From Phenylobacterium sp. (lineage in GTDB: Bacteria > Pseudomonadota > Alphaproteobacteria > Caulobacterales > Caulobacteraceae), in assembly GCF_004299445.1 (NCBI RefSeq), contig NZ_SCTC01000032.1, positions 1 to 64,000 on the forward strand: DNA of 64,000 nt. The letters are read 5' to 3'. Below are positions 50,115-58,744 of the stretch, piece by piece. The position numbers were made by a program, and so were the translations under genes. The notes under the pieces are model-generated. The model saw nothing but the letters and a program-made list of their open reading frames with translations, did not search any database and was not told where the DNA came from. Position 1 is the first letter of the stretch. Each line of letters starts with the position of its first letter.

Positions 50115-51590
50115 TCAGGCCACGACGCGGCGCTCGAACGGCGCGCGCCAGGCTGCGATCAGGGCGGCCGGGTCGCCTGAGCCGAACACATAGCGGTCGG
50201 GCCGCACCAAAACGGCCGGGACGCCGCGGGCGGCCAGCCAGGCGCCCAGCGCCTCGCGGTGACCGTCCAGCCGCGGGTCGGCCAGCGGGATCACCTCGAC
50301 GCCGGGCGCTTGGGGGACGCCCGCCGCGCCGGGAACGCCGTCGCGGGCGATCAGCCAGGGCCCGGGGCCCAGCACGTCGTCCAGCCCGCGGCCCTCGGCC
50401 CAGGTCTGGAGGAACAGCTCGCCCGCCGCCGGCGTCCCCGCCAGCACGTGTCCGGGTCCGATCGGCGGCGCGGCCAGGGGCGGAGGTCCCCCGACCCCGG
50501 CCTTCATCGCCGCGTCGCGCGCCGCCGCCGCGGCCGGGTCCAGGGTGCAGACCACCCGGCCCATGTGGATCGCCAGCTCGATGAAGCTCCGCACATGCGG
50601 CTCGCGCTCGGTCTGGTAGGTGTCGAGCAGGGCCTCGTCGGCGCCGCCGAGAACCGCCGCCAGCTTCCAGGCCAGGTTGGCCGCGTCGCGCAGGCCCGAG
50701 CACATGCCCTGCCCTGCGAACGGCGGCATCTGGTGGGCCGCGTCGCCCGCCAGCAGCACCCGGCCGCTGCGCCAGGTCTTCGCCACCAGACCGTGGAAAC
50801 GGTAGACCGCCCGCCGCTCCAGCTCGACGGGTCCGCAGTCCCACGTGGCGATCAGCGGCTGGATGAAGGCGTCGCTGACCGCCTCTTCCGCCGTCTCGCC
50901 GGGCTTCAGCATGAACTCCCAGCGATGCCGGCCCGGGCCCATCAGCACGCAGGTGGTCGGCCGCTCGGGATCGCAGATCTGCAGGTTCACGTCGGGCGTG
51001 CGGGCGAACTCATTCACGCGGGCGTCCACCACCAGCCAGGGCTCGTCGAAGCCATAGTCGAACAGCTGGCCGTCCAGCGCCGCGCGCACGGGGCTGGAGG
51101 CGCCGTCGCAGCCCACCAGATAGCGGGCCCGGACGCGTTCGGCGCCGCCCGGCCCCTCGATCACCGCCTCGACGCCGGCGGCATCCTGCGCCAGCTCGAC
51201 GAACCGAGAACCCAGCCGCACCTCGACCGACGCCTGCGCCGCCAGCCGCGCGCGCAGCGCCAGCTCCAGGCCCGGCTGGTGGAACATGTAGCTGGCCCGC
51301 CAGCCCGACGCGGCGGTCTGGGCCGGCCCGTCGAACTTCATCAGGAGATCGCCGTTGGCGGCGCGGAACTCGTAGGCCGGCGCCGGGCGCGCGTGCGCCA
51401 TCACCGCCTCGGCGATTCCCAGTTGCTGGAACAGCCGCATGATCTCGTGATCGAAGTGGGCCGCGCGCGGCAGCGGATAGACCTGTGGGTCACGCTCCAC
51501 GACCAGCGTGCGCACCCCCTGGTCGCCCAGCAACGCCGCCAGCGTCGCGCCGACCGGCCCCATTCCCACGATCAGGACATCGACGTCCAT
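50115..51590 (-). CDS. FAD-dependent aromatic hydroxylase (MhpA-like)
   Basis: A 491-residue flavoprotein monooxygenase of the MhpA type (3-(3-hydroxyphenyl)propionate hydroxylase-like). The FAD Rossmann motif is VLIVGMGPVGATLAALL (residues 5-21), the DG motif YLVGCDGASSPVR at about 156-168, and the GD motif VLLAGDAAHQMPPFAGQGMCSG at about 278-299. The C-terminal thioredoxin-like extension is as in PheA/MhpA enzymes. It would ortho-hydroxylate a phenolic substrate using NAD(P)H and oxygen; the true substrate may differ. Divergent from the glutathione transferase with a TGAC-N6-GTCA palindrome just upstream. Confidence 0.88.
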   Translation of the reverse strand: MDVDVLIVGMGPVGATLAALLGDQGVRTLVVERDPQVYPLPRAAHFDHEIMRLFQQLGIAEAVMAHARPAPAYEFRAANGDLLMKFDGPAQTAASGWRASYMFHQPGLELALRARLAAQASVEVRLGSRFVELAQDAAGVEAVIEGPGGAERVRARYLVGCDGASSPVRAALDGQLFDYGFDEPWLVVDARVNEFARTPDVNLQICDPERPTTCVLMGPGRHRWEFMLKPGETAEEAVSDAFIQPLIATWDCGPVELERRAVYRFHGLVAKTWRSGRVLLAGDAAHQMPPFAGQGMCSGLRDAANLAWKLAAVLGGADEALLDTYQTEREPHVRSFIELAIHMGRVVCTLDPAAAAARDAAMKAGVGGPPPLAAPPIGPGHVLAGTPAAGELFLQTWAEGRGLDDVLGPGPWLIARDGVPGAAGVPQAPGVEVIPLADPRLDGHREALGAWLAARGVPAVLVRPDRYVFGSGDPAALIAAWRAPFERRVVA

Positions 51591-51603
51591 TGCCGCCTCG
51601 ATT

Positions 51604-51617
51604 TGACTATTTGGTCA
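51604..51617. promoter_or_regulatory. TetR-type operator candidate TGACTATTTGGTCA
   Basis: A 14-base imperfect palindrome (TGAC-N6-GTCA) 13 bases upstream of the monooxygenase start, in the divergent region 51591-51789 shared with the glutathione transferase. It matches the layout of the two sites at 53114-53146. It resembles the TGACT-N4-AGTCA half-site pattern of many TetR/AcrR operators. Confidence 0.6.
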
Positions 51618-51789
51618 CATCATTTCCCAAAACAGGGCTTCGCAGTCAAGAATATTGTTGACCGTTTCGTCATCTTTTGGAGCGACGCGATCACCTGACG
51701 CCCGTCCGACCGGTCGCTTCCTCGGCGTGACCCTGGCCGCGACGCCGGGCTTGGCCTAGCGTCGCGGCCTTGGAATCAGGGGCGCCCAC

Positions 51790-52428
51790 ATGCTGACCGT
51801 TCACCACCTGGGGATTTCGCAGTCCGAGCGGATCGTCTGGCTCTGCGAGGAGCTGGGGATCGACTACGCGTACAAGCGCTACGACCGCCGCGCCGACAAC
51901 CGCCTGGCGCCCGACGAGTACAAGGCCCTGCATCCCATGGGCATCGCGCCGGTCATCACGGACGGCGACCTCGTCCTCGGCGAGAGCGGCGCCATCTGCG
52001 ACTACATATGCGGCAAGTACGGCGATGGCCGCCTGTCGCCCGGCCCGGCCGACCCCGACTTCGCCGACCACCTGTTCTGGTTCCACTGGTCGAACGGCAC
52101 CTTCATGGCGACGCTGATGATGCAGCTGGTGCTGGCCGGCGGAGGCGGCGACGCCAACCCCGCCGCGGTGTTCGTGAACGACCGCAGCCGCCGCGGCTGG
52201 GAGATGGTGGAAAAGCGCCTGGGCGAGGCGCCCTTCTTCGGCGGCCGCAACCTGACCACCGCCGACATCATGATGGTCTACTGCCTGACCACCAGCCGCG
52301 CCTTCCGCGGCACGCCGCTGGACGGCTTCCCCAACATCCGCGCCTACCTGGCCCGCATCGCCGAACGCCCCGCCTACCGCCGCGCCATGGAAAAGGCCGA
52401 GCCCGGCTGGACGCCGATGCTGGGGTAG
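51790..52428 (+). CDS. Glutathione S-transferase family protein
   Basis: A 212-residue GST. The N-terminal thioredoxin-like domain (1-80) includes HHLGISQSERIVWLCEELG with a possible catalytic Ser (S10/S12), and the glutathione site GIAPVITDGDLVLGESGAICDYI. The helical C-terminal domain has the N-capping FFGGRNLTTADIMMVY. Probably conjugates or isomerises a reactive intermediate. Convergent with the isomerase gene (1 base between stops), which also belongs to a glutathione-dependent enzyme family, supporting a shared pathway. Confidence 0.92.
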   Translation: MLTVHHLGISQSERIVWLCEELGIDYAYKRYDRRADNRLAPDEYKALHPMGIAPVITDGDLVLGESGAICDYICGKYGDGRLSPGPADPDFADHLFWFHWSNGTFMATLMMQLVLAGGGGDANPAAVFVNDRSRRGWEMVEKRLGEAPFFGGRNLTTADIMMVYCLTTSRAFRGTPLDGFPNIRAYLARIAERPAYRRAMEKAEPGWTPMLG

Positions 52429-52429
52429 C

Positions 52430-53080
52430 TCAGCGCTCGGTCAGCCCGCGCTGCCCGAGCCGCCAGATCAGGGTGTCGATGCGGTCCTGGCCGAAGAACG
52501 GCTCGTTCTCGAACACGAAGGTGGGCACCCCCCAGTGGCCCACCTGGTCCATCCGCGCGTGGCTGGCCTGGATCGCGGCCTCGATGCGCTCGGCCTCGGC
52601 CAGCGCCTGGGCGTCCAGCGGGGCCAGGTCCAGGCCGGCGCGTTCCGCCGCCTTGGCCAGGTGGTCGCCCTGGTCCCAGCCGGGGGTCTCGCCGCCCCAG
52701 ATCGTGCGGCTGACCTCGCAGATGAAGGGGATGCCCCGGCCCTGCTCGGCCGCCAGCTGGCCCAGGTGGGTCAGCCGCCGGATGTAGGGCTGCTCCTTGG
52801 CGATCTCGCGGGTGGCCATGTTCATGACGATCGGGTCCGGCCGCGGCGGGCCGAAGGTCATTCCCAGCCTCTGCGCCTCGCGGAAGACGTCGCGGACCAC
52901 GTACATCGGCCAGCGCGGATCCTGCCGCTCAAAGAAGCCGTCGACCCGCACGGCGAGCGGATAGACGGGCCGGATTTTCAGGTCGAGATCGTAGCGGGCG
53001 GCCATCTCCGCGATCCTGGGCGTGGCCAGGTACGAGTACGGACTGCGGAAGGACCAGAAGACCTCGACCTCGAGCGTCAT
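52430..53080 (-). CDS. DsbA-family 2-hydroxychromene-2-carboxylate isomerase-like protein
   Basis: A 216-residue thioredoxin-fold protein of the kappa-class GST/HCCA isomerase family, which uses glutathione to isomerise a chromene carboxylate in naphthalene-type degradation. FWSFRSPYSYLA (residues 8-19) holds the Ser that replaces the DsbA CxxC. The C-terminal VGHWGVPTFVFENEPFFGQDRI is highly diagnostic. AAGGGAG precedes the start. Divergent from TetR, with two palindromes in the 91-base gap. Confidence 0.88.
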   Translation of the reverse strand: MTLEVEVFWSFRSPYSYLATPRIAEMAARYDLDLKIRPVYPLAVRVDGFFERQDPRWPMYVVRDVFREAQRLGMTFGPPRPDPIVMNMATREIAKEQPYIRRLTHLGQLAAEQGRGIPFICEVSRTIWGGETPGWDQGDHLAKAAERAGLDLAPLDAQALAEAERIEAAIQASHARMDQVGHWGVPTFVFENEPFFGQDRIDTLIWRLGQRGLTER

Positions 53081-53113
53081 GAGCGGAACTCCCTTCGGCG
53101 GTGCTTGCGTTTC

Positions 53114-53146
53114 TGACTTTTTAGTCTAATAATGACGGTCCGGTCA
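53114..53146. promoter_or_regulatory. Two TetR-type palindromes between divergent genes
   Basis: TGACTTTTTAGTCT (53114-53127) and TGACGGTCCGGTCA (53133-53146) both follow TGAC-N6-GTC(A/T), with starts 19 bases apart (about two helical turns). They lie between the isomerase start (53080) and the TetR start (53172). A likely binding region of one or both TetR proteins. Confidence 0.6.
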
Positions 53147-53171
53147 ATGAAGATCGTGTGGCCAGTGCAAC

Positions 53172-53834
53172 ATGACCGAGCCCAAGCCCCAGCGTATTGA
53201 TCGCCGCCGCGTCCGCACCCGCGCCGCCCTCCTCCGCGCCGGCCAGCAGCTGTTCTCCGAACGCTCCGTTGACGGCGTCAGCATCGACGACATCGTCGCC
53301 GCCGCCCAGGTCGCCAAGGGCAGCTTCTACAACCACTTCCCCGACAAGGACGCCCTTGCGCAGGCCCTGGCCGACCAGGCGCGCGCCTCAGTCGAGACCA
53401 CCGCCGCCGTGGCCGGGGCCGGCGTCGCCGACCCGGCCGAGCGCGTGGCGCGCGCCCTCTGCGTCTTCGTCCGCCAGGCCGTCGAGCACCCTGAGTCCTC
53501 CCGCCTGATGCTCCGCCTCTTCCACGGCGCCGCCGTCCCCGATGCGCCCATGAACGCGGGCGTCAGGGCCGACATCCAGGAAGGCCTGGCCGCGGGACGC
53601 TTCTCGGGCATCGGTCTCGAGGCGGCGATCCTGCTCGCGGTGGGCGCCGTGCAGATCGCCGTCGCCCGCGCCATCGAGCGAGAAGCGACGAACACCGACG
53701 CGCTGGCTGCCGACCTGGCGCTGGGCCTGCTGCGCGGCCTGGGCGTCGCCGACGCCCCCGCCGTGGCGACCCGGGCCGCATCGGGCGTCTTCAAGGCACA
53801 TACCGCCGCAAAGCCGCAGGGGAAGCTTGCATGA
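53172..53834 (+). CDS. TetR/AcrR family regulator
   Basis: A 220-residue TetR-type repressor. The helix-turn-helix at about residues 15-60 contains IDDIVAAAQVAKGSFYNHFPDKDAL, closely similar to the other TetR here (49408-50061), so a duplication is likely. The C-terminal ligand domain shares the LAAGRF...EAAILLAVGA pattern. The next gene starts within its stop (ATGA at 53831-53834), so it is translationally coupled to the metallo-hydrolase. Likely autoregulated through 53114-53146. Confidence 0.92.
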   Translation: MTEPKPQRIDRRRVRTRAALLRAGQQLFSERSVDGVSIDDIVAAAQVAKGSFYNHFPDKDALAQALADQARASVETTAAVAGAGVADPAERVARALCVFVRQAVEHPESSRLMLRLFHGAAVPDAPMNAGVRADIQEGLAAGRFSGIGLEAAILLAVGAVQIAVARAIEREATNTDALAADLALGLLRGLGVADAPAVATRAASGVFKAHTAAKPQGKLA

Positions 53835-55306
53835 TCGTGATCACTCGCATCCTGGTCGCCGTCTACGGCGTCTTGTTCGGCGTCATGGGCCTCGGCTTCT
53901 GGCTCGCGCCCGATCGGCTAGGCGCGCGGTTGGGGGTGTCGGCCATCGACGTGGCGGGCGTCTCGACCCTGCGCGGCGACTTCGGCGGCGCGTTCCTGCT
54001 GCTCTCGGCCCTGTGCCTGTTCGGCCTCTGGCGGCGCAGCCGCGTGCTGCTGGGCCTGGGGGCAGCTCTCCTGGGGCTGATCGTGGCCGGCCGCCTGCTG
54101 AGTTGGGCGGCCACCGGCGACCCGGCGGGCCTGGTTCCAAACCTGCCGATCGAACTGGTCGGCGCTCTGTCGCTGGCGCTCCACGCCCGCGCCGTGGGCG
54201 ACGGCGCGGGGCCCCGGCGGCCCTGGCGCGCCGCGGCGGTGTCCGTCCTGGTTGTGGCGGGTGTCGTTGTCGCAGGCGCGATGGCGCTGAACACCCCCGC
54301 CGTCCAGGACCGCCTCCTGGCCACCTTCGTGCATCAGGCCGTGGCCAAGGACACCGCCCCGCTGATGAAGGACGACGCCCTGCGGCTGGCGCTCTGCGGC
54401 ACCTCCGCGCCGCTGCCCAGCACGCGCCGCGCCAAGGCCTGCGCGGCGGTCATCGCCGGCGGGCGCATCTACATGGTCGACGTGGGGCCGGAGTCGGTCG
54501 AGAACCTCATGCTGTGGGGGCTGCCGCTGGACCGGGTCGACGGCGTGCTGCTCACCCACTTCCACTCCGATCACATCGGCGACCTGGGCGAACTCAACCT
54601 GCAGACCTGGGCCCAGGGCCGGCCCGGCCCGCTGGCCGTCTATGGCGGTCCCGGCGTGGAGCGCGTCGTCGCGGGCTTCAGCGAGGCCTATGCCCTGGAC
54701 CAAGTCTACCGCACCGCGCACCACACGGCGCAGCAGATGCCGCCCCAGACCTGGCCGCTCCAGGCGCGCCCAGTCGCCATGCCGGTCGGCGTCGCCGCGC
54801 CCACCGCGGTCGTGCTTGACCGTGACGGCCTTCGGATCACCGCGATCGAGACCAACCACGACCCGGTCCGACCGGCCTACGCCTACCGCTTCGACTACAA
54901 GGGCCGTTCGCTGGTCATCACCGGCGACACGACGGCCGACCCGCGCCTGACCGCGGCCGCCCGCGGCGCCGACATCTTCATGTCGGAAGCCCTGAACCGA
55001 GAGATGATCCGCACGCTGGAGTCCGCCGCTCGCGACACCGGGCGCGAACGGGTCGCCCACATCATGCGCGACATCCAGAGCTACCATATATCGCCGACCG
55101 AGGCGGCCGAGGCCGCCAACACGGCGGGCGCCAAGCTGCTGGTGCTCTACCACCTGTTGCCAGCGCCGGATAATCCCTTGCTGCAGGCGACCTTCCGTCG
55201 AGGCCTGCGCGACGTCCGCAAGGGCCGTTGGGACATCGCGGAGGACGGCAGCCTCTATACTCTCCCGCTCGGAACCGACGAAGTCAGGATCGGACGCGTC
55301 CCTTAG
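53831..55306 (+). CDS. Membrane-anchored metallo-beta-lactamase-fold hydrolase
   Basis: A 491-residue two-part protein. Residues 1-155 contain about five membrane helices (like small DUF4345-type membrane proteins). Residues about 175-491 are an MBL-fold hydrolase of the tRNase Z/arylsulfatase-like branch, with H243-F-H-S-D-H248 and further ligands in ETNHDP, TGDTTADP and the C-terminal YHLLPAP. The soluble domain follows the last helix and could face the periplasm. The membrane-MBL fusion is unusual; the substrate is unknown. Operon with the upstream TetR. Confidence 0.82.
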   Translation: MIVITRILVAVYGVLFGVMGLGFWLAPDRLGARLGVSAIDVAGVSTLRGDFGGAFLLLSALCLFGLWRRSRVLLGLGAALLGLIVAGRLLSWAATGDPAGLVPNLPIELVGALSLALHARAVGDGAGPRRPWRAAAVSVLVVAGVVVAGAMALNTPAVQDRLLATFVHQAVAKDTAPLMKDDALRLALCGTSAPLPSTRRAKACAAVIAGGRIYMVDVGPESVENLMLWGLPLDRVDGVLLTHFHSDHIGDLGELNLQTWAQGRPGPLAVYGGPGVERVVAGFSEAYALDQVYRTAHHTAQQMPPQTWPLQARPVAMPVGVAAPTAVVLDRDGLRITAIETNHDPVRPAYAYRFDYKGRSLVITGDTTADPRLTAAARGADIFMSEALNREMIRTLESAARDTGRERVAHIMRDIQSYHISPTEAAEAANTAGAKLLVLYHLLPAPDNPLLQATFRRGLRDVRKGRWDIAEDGSLYTLPLGTDEVRIGRVP

Positions 55307-55434
55307 GTCTTCGTGGCCCCGGCGGCGCGGTCGCAACGAGGCCACGCTCGCTGGTCGACGTAGATCTGGCGAAGGCGCCGCAGCTGCGGCAGTCAAGGGA
55401 CACTCGGCCCGGACGCGCTTCCAAGGAGACTCAA

Positions 55435-55812
55435 GTGAGCCCGCTTCTCATTCAGCGCCTGATCGCATTGCCCTTCATTGTGCTGGGCGGCTGGTGCCTG
55501 TTCTTCCCAGGGATGGTCGAGCAACTGACCCTCACAGCGGCCTATCAGCACAACAGCGCCACCACCTCTCTCCTGATCGGATGCTTCGGCGCCCAGGCGG
55601 TGCTGTCGGGACTGTTCGCCGCGTTCAGCCGGTTCACGAAGACGACGTTCCTGGTCTACGCGATCGCGCTGCTGCCCTTCTTCTGGTTCAACTACTGGTT
55701 CGTGTTCGTGGTCCCGATGTTCAACGCCTGGCTCGCGCTGGACTTCGTGTCGAACCTCGTGATGCTGGCCCTCTGTGTGCTGGGCTGGCGCAAATCAGCC
55801 CGCCTGGCGTGA
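55435..55812 (+). CDS. Small integral membrane protein
   Basis: A 125-residue protein with four predicted membrane helices (about residues 5-25, 43-62, 70-88, 95-117). Starts with GTG 55435 behind a strong AAGGAGA site. The helix pattern is like the membrane domain of the preceding MBL hydrolase and may be related to it; family uncertain. The 128-base gap before it has no gene. Its 3' end overlaps the convergent crotonase by 18 bases. Confidence 0.75.
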   Translation: MSPLLIQRLIALPFIVLGGWCLFFPGMVEQLTLTAAYQHNSATTSLLIGCFGAQAVLSGLFAAFSRFTKTTFLVYAIALLPFFWFNYWFVFVVPMFNAWLALDFVSNLVMLALCVLGWRKSARLA

Positions 55813-56553
55813 CACCGGCGCGGTGCGCCCGCGGATCATCAGCATCTGCCCCCGCTCCTCGATTTCCATGGCCGCGTCGTAGGTCGCCGCCTCAAGCGAG
55901 GCGTCCAGCGTGCGCTTTGTGATGCGCAACGCGTCAGGCGCGGCGCGGGCCATGTCCTTCGCCAACGCCAGCCCCTTGTCGTCCAGCTCGGCCTCGCTGG
56001 TGACCTCCGAGATCAACCCCGCCTCCAGCGCCGCGGCCGCCGGCAGAGGCCGCCCGGCCAACAGGATCTCCCGGGCCTTCGACAGCCCCATCATCCGCTG
56101 CAGCCGCCAGCTTACGCCCAGCTCGGCGCCCGACAGGCCGATGTTGATGAACGCCGAATGGAACGCCGCGCTCTCGCTGCAGAGGATGACGTCGCAAGCC
56201 AGCGCCACGGCGAACCCGCCGCCGGCCGCCGGCCCACGGACGGTGGCGATCAGCGGCTGCGGACACGCGCGCATGGCCTTCATGAGGTCGCGCAGCACCC
56301 AGTCGCCGTTGGGTCCGTCACGCAGCGCGTCGGGCGTGCCGCCCGCCTTGAGGTCGGCTCCCGACGAGAACGCGCGACCGGCGCCGCGCAGGATGACCAC
56401 CCGGACGGCGGTGTTTCGCCGCAGCCCCTCGAAGTGCGCCAGCATCCCCTCCGCCACCGGATGGTTCATGGCGTTCAGCCGGTCGGGGCGATTCATGGTC
56501 AGGCGCTGGATGCCGTCACCCAGGTCCTCGGCCACCAGGATTTCGCTGCTCAT
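55795..56553 (-). CDS. Enoyl-CoA hydratase/isomerase family protein
   Basis: A 252-residue crotonase-fold protein with oxyanion-hole segments AGRAFSSGADLKAGG and GPAAGGGFAVALACD. FINIGLSGAELGVSWRLQRMMG replaces the usual PEI..PG.GGT region; the Glu in SGAELG could be the catalytic acid. It probably acts on an acyl-CoA. The start ATG 56553 is preceded closely by GGAGGCGG. The sequence 56554-56810 upstream contains a small TGTCGT-gaa-ACGACA hairpin (56633-56647) and nothing else recognisable. Confidence 0.87.
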   Translation of the reverse strand: MSSEILVAEDLGDGIQRLTMNRPDRLNAMNHPVAEGMLAHFEGLRRNTAVRVVILRGAGRAFSSGADLKAGGTPDALRDGPNGDWVLRDLMKAMRACPQPLIATVRGPAAGGGFAVALACDVILCSESAAFHSAFINIGLSGAELGVSWRLQRMMGLSKAREILLAGRPLPAAAALEAGLISEVTSEAELDDKGLALAKDMARAAPDALRITKRTLDASLEAATYDAAMEIEERGQMLMIRGRTAPVSRQAG

Positions 56554-56810
56554 ATCCGCCTCCACGTTGCTGCTGGAGCATGGGCGGACTGCCCTGGCGT
56601 CAGCCTAGCGGCCGCAGTCCAGAGGCCGCCGCTGTCGTGAAACGACAACGCCGGTGTCATACGCCGGTAAACGAACCGGGTCATCTCCGGCCCTGCCCGG
56701 ACAACAGTCGAAAAGACATCGGGCTGCGCTTGAACAACGCTGGCCGCACTCGCCTTGGGATCGCAGGCATCCCGCCCTGAGGTCGGTCGCATGTCCTGGA
56801 GCGGCGAGAG

Positions 56811-57818
56811 ATGTACTTGGATGATATTGCCCAGACTTACGCCTATACGGCGCCTGCCGCCGAGATTTCATCCGAAGCGCCTTCGATCCGCGTGACCCGA
56901 CAGACGCCTGAAGCCGAAGCGGGCGAACTCAGCGTTCTCACCTACAATGTCCGGGGCCTGCCCTGGCCGTTGGCCCTCAACCGGGCGAAGGCCCTGCGGG
57001 AGATCGGCCGCGAGTTGGCCGCCATGCGCCAGGCTGGGCGCCAGCCCGATCTCGTGCTGATCCAGGAGGGCTTCCGCGAGGAGATCGCCGACCTGGTGCG
57101 CGAGAGCGGCTACGCCTACTGGGCCCGTGGTCCGGGCCGGCCCCTGGCCAAGCTCACCAACGGCGGGCTTCACGTCCTCTCCGACGCGCCAATCCTTGAG
57201 GTGCGCAGCGCGGCGTTCGGCGCCTGCGCCGGCTTCGACTGCCTCGCCAACAAGGGCGCCATGATGGTGCGGGTGCAGCCCGACTGGTCCCCGACCCCCA
57301 TCGACGTCGTCAACACCCACATGAACGCGCGCAAGGCGTCAGGCGCGCCGCGCTCCCAGACCCTCCCGGCCCACCATGGTCAGACCCGCGAACTGACCGC
57401 GTTCGTGACGGCGCACCGCGATCCCAAACACCCGCTGGTGGTGGGCGGCGACTTCAACATCCGCAACTCGGCGGCTCGCTACGATTACCAGGCCGAGACG
57501 CGGCCCTTCGCTGTGGTCGAGGAGTACTGCAGCCGGTCCGGATCGGGCTGCGGCGCCGGCGCGCCCGACACGACGACGAAGCCGTGGCTGCGGACGCAGG
57601 ACCTGCAGGGCTTCCGCGACGGAGTGGTCCGCGTGCAGCCGGTGGCCAGCCGCTACCTCTTCGATCGGGGCAGCGCGCGACTGTCGGACCACGACGGCTA
57701 TCTGGTCCGCTACCAGCTGTCATGGCGGCGCGAGACGCTCGCGGCCGTCTACCAGCCCGACCCGTCAGTGAAGGTGACGCCCCACAAGCTGGGCTTCCGC
57801 GTATCCTGGGCGCCCTAG
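56811..57818 (+). CDS. Endonuclease/exonuclease/phosphatase family protein
   Basis: A 335-residue EEP-fold hydrolase. Motifs in order: LTYNVRGLP (about 43-51), the metal Glu in VLIQEGF, VVNTHMNA, GGDFNIRNS (about 218-226), and the C-terminal LSDHDGYLV His-Asp pair, so the catalytic set is complete. Such enzymes cleave phosphodiesters (nucleases, sphingomyelinases, inositol phosphatases); the substrate is not clear. No obvious signal peptide despite the somewhat extracellular look. GGAG lies 10 bases before the ATG. Confidence 0.85.
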   Translation: MYLDDIAQTYAYTAPAAEISSEAPSIRVTRQTPEAEAGELSVLTYNVRGLPWPLALNRAKALREIGRELAAMRQAGRQPDLVLIQEGFREEIADLVRESGYAYWARGPGRPLAKLTNGGLHVLSDAPILEVRSAAFGACAGFDCLANKGAMMVRVQPDWSPTPIDVVNTHMNARKASGAPRSQTLPAHHGQTRELTAFVTAHRDPKHPLVVGGDFNIRNSAARYDYQAETRPFAVVEEYCSRSGSGCGAGAPDTTTKPWLRTQDLQGFRDGVVRVQPVASRYLFDRGSARLSDHDGYLVRYQLSWRRETLAAVYQPDPSVKVTPHKLGFRVSWAP

Positions 57819-57851
57819 CCGCCAGGCCTCTCGCGCCCTAACCGGCGGCGA

Positions 57852-58106
57852 TCAGGAGTCCAGTGGTCGCAGGGTGTGGGCCACGTGGAACGAGCCGGAG
57901 TGGGACAGCACGATCCAGTCGCCACAGTGCGCCACGACCGGTCCCTCCGGCGTGCGAACCTGCACCGCGGCGTCGGCTTCCGCGACCGACTGAGCATCCT
58001 CGCCCAGCCAGTGCCAAAGCACGGCCCAGTTCTTCTGATCGTGCGCCGGCGGCACCCGCAACGCGGCGCCGTGGTCGAAGGGGGGATGCAGGCGAATGAC
58101 GGGCAT
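57852..58106 (-). CDS. Small protein, unknown
   Basis: An 84-residue soluble protein; AAAGG lies just before the ATG. The C-terminal half AHCGDWIVLSHSGSFHVAHT resembles the short G-D-W-x-V...G segment found in several small proteins of unknown role. No membrane helix, no signal. Convergent with the nuclease-like gene at 56811-57818. I do not recognise a named family; coding is supported by the sensible composition and ribosome site. Confidence 0.55.
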   Translation of the reverse strand: MPVIRLHPPFDHGAALRVPPAHDQKNWAVLWHWLGEDAQSVAEADAAVQVRTPEGPVVAHCGDWIVLSHSGSFHVAHTLRPLDS

Positions 58107-58172
58107 GGCCTTTGTTGATCACAACTCTGAACACCCGCACTTCCGGGGTGCTTCGGTGACCAAGACCTTAAC

Positions 58173-58189
58173 CGCAAGGCGTTCTTGCG
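58173..58189. promoter_or_regulatory. Inverted repeat upstream of XRE regulator
   Basis: CGCAAG (58173-58178) and CTTGCG (58184-58189), perfect 6-bp arms with a 5-base spacer, in the 214-base divergent region 58107-58320. A possible operator of the XRE protein or a hairpin. No confident promoter seen. Confidence 0.35.
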
Positions 58190-58320
58190 CGTTCCCCTGG
58201 GTTGAACCGTGGTCGCCTGAGGGCTGAAAAAGCTTTGCAGTTCCACGACAAAGGATTTTAGTCGCAACTAGGACTTGCGAGGTCGGACGGGGACACTCGC
58301 AAAATGGAGGACGAGAGATA

Positions 58321-58740
58321 ATGGCCGAGGTGTCTACCAAGGCGCCCGACCCCATGGACATCGCGCTCGGGGCCGCGGTGCGCATTCGGCGTCGGACGAT
58401 TGGCATGTCGCAAGAAGCGCTTGCCGAGCAGTGTGGGGTCAGTTTCCAGCAGATCCAGAAGTACGAGAACGGCGCGAACCGGATTTCGTTTTCGCGGCTG
58501 GTGCAGATATCCCGTGCGCTGCGTTGCCGGGTCACCGACCTGATGGACGTCTTCGACGGCGCGGACAAGGAAACCGCCGACGACCTCGACCTTCTGACGC
58601 GCATGCGTACGCCGGGCGCGCTGGAACTGCTGTCGGCCTATGAACGGCTGCCGCCGGATGTTCGCAGTTCGTTGGTGAACCTGGTTCGCACCTTGACCGC
58701 CCAGCAGACGAGCGACGCCAAGCAGGTCGTTCCGGCCTGA
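58321..58740 (+). CDS. XRE family helix-turn-helix regulator
   Basis: A 139-residue Cro/CI-type DNA-binding protein. The helix-turn-helix is at about residues 17-73 (IGMSQEALAEQCGVSFQQIQKYENGANRIS). A C-terminal acidic helical extension (DGADKETADDLDLL, then LLSAYERLPPDVRSSLVNLVRTL) may mediate oligomerisation; proteins of this shape are frequent in Caulobacterales. The ribosome site GGAGG lies about 14 bases before the ATG. Convergent with the SDR gene, 4 bases between stops. Confidence 0.9.
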   Translation: MAEVSTKAPDPMDIALGAAVRIRRRTIGMSQEALAEQCGVSFQQIQKYENGANRISFSRLVQISRALRCRVTDLMDVFDGADKETADDLDLLTRMRTPGALELLSAYERLPPDVRSSLVNLVRTLTAQQTSDAKQVVPA

Positions 58741-58744
58741 GGCT

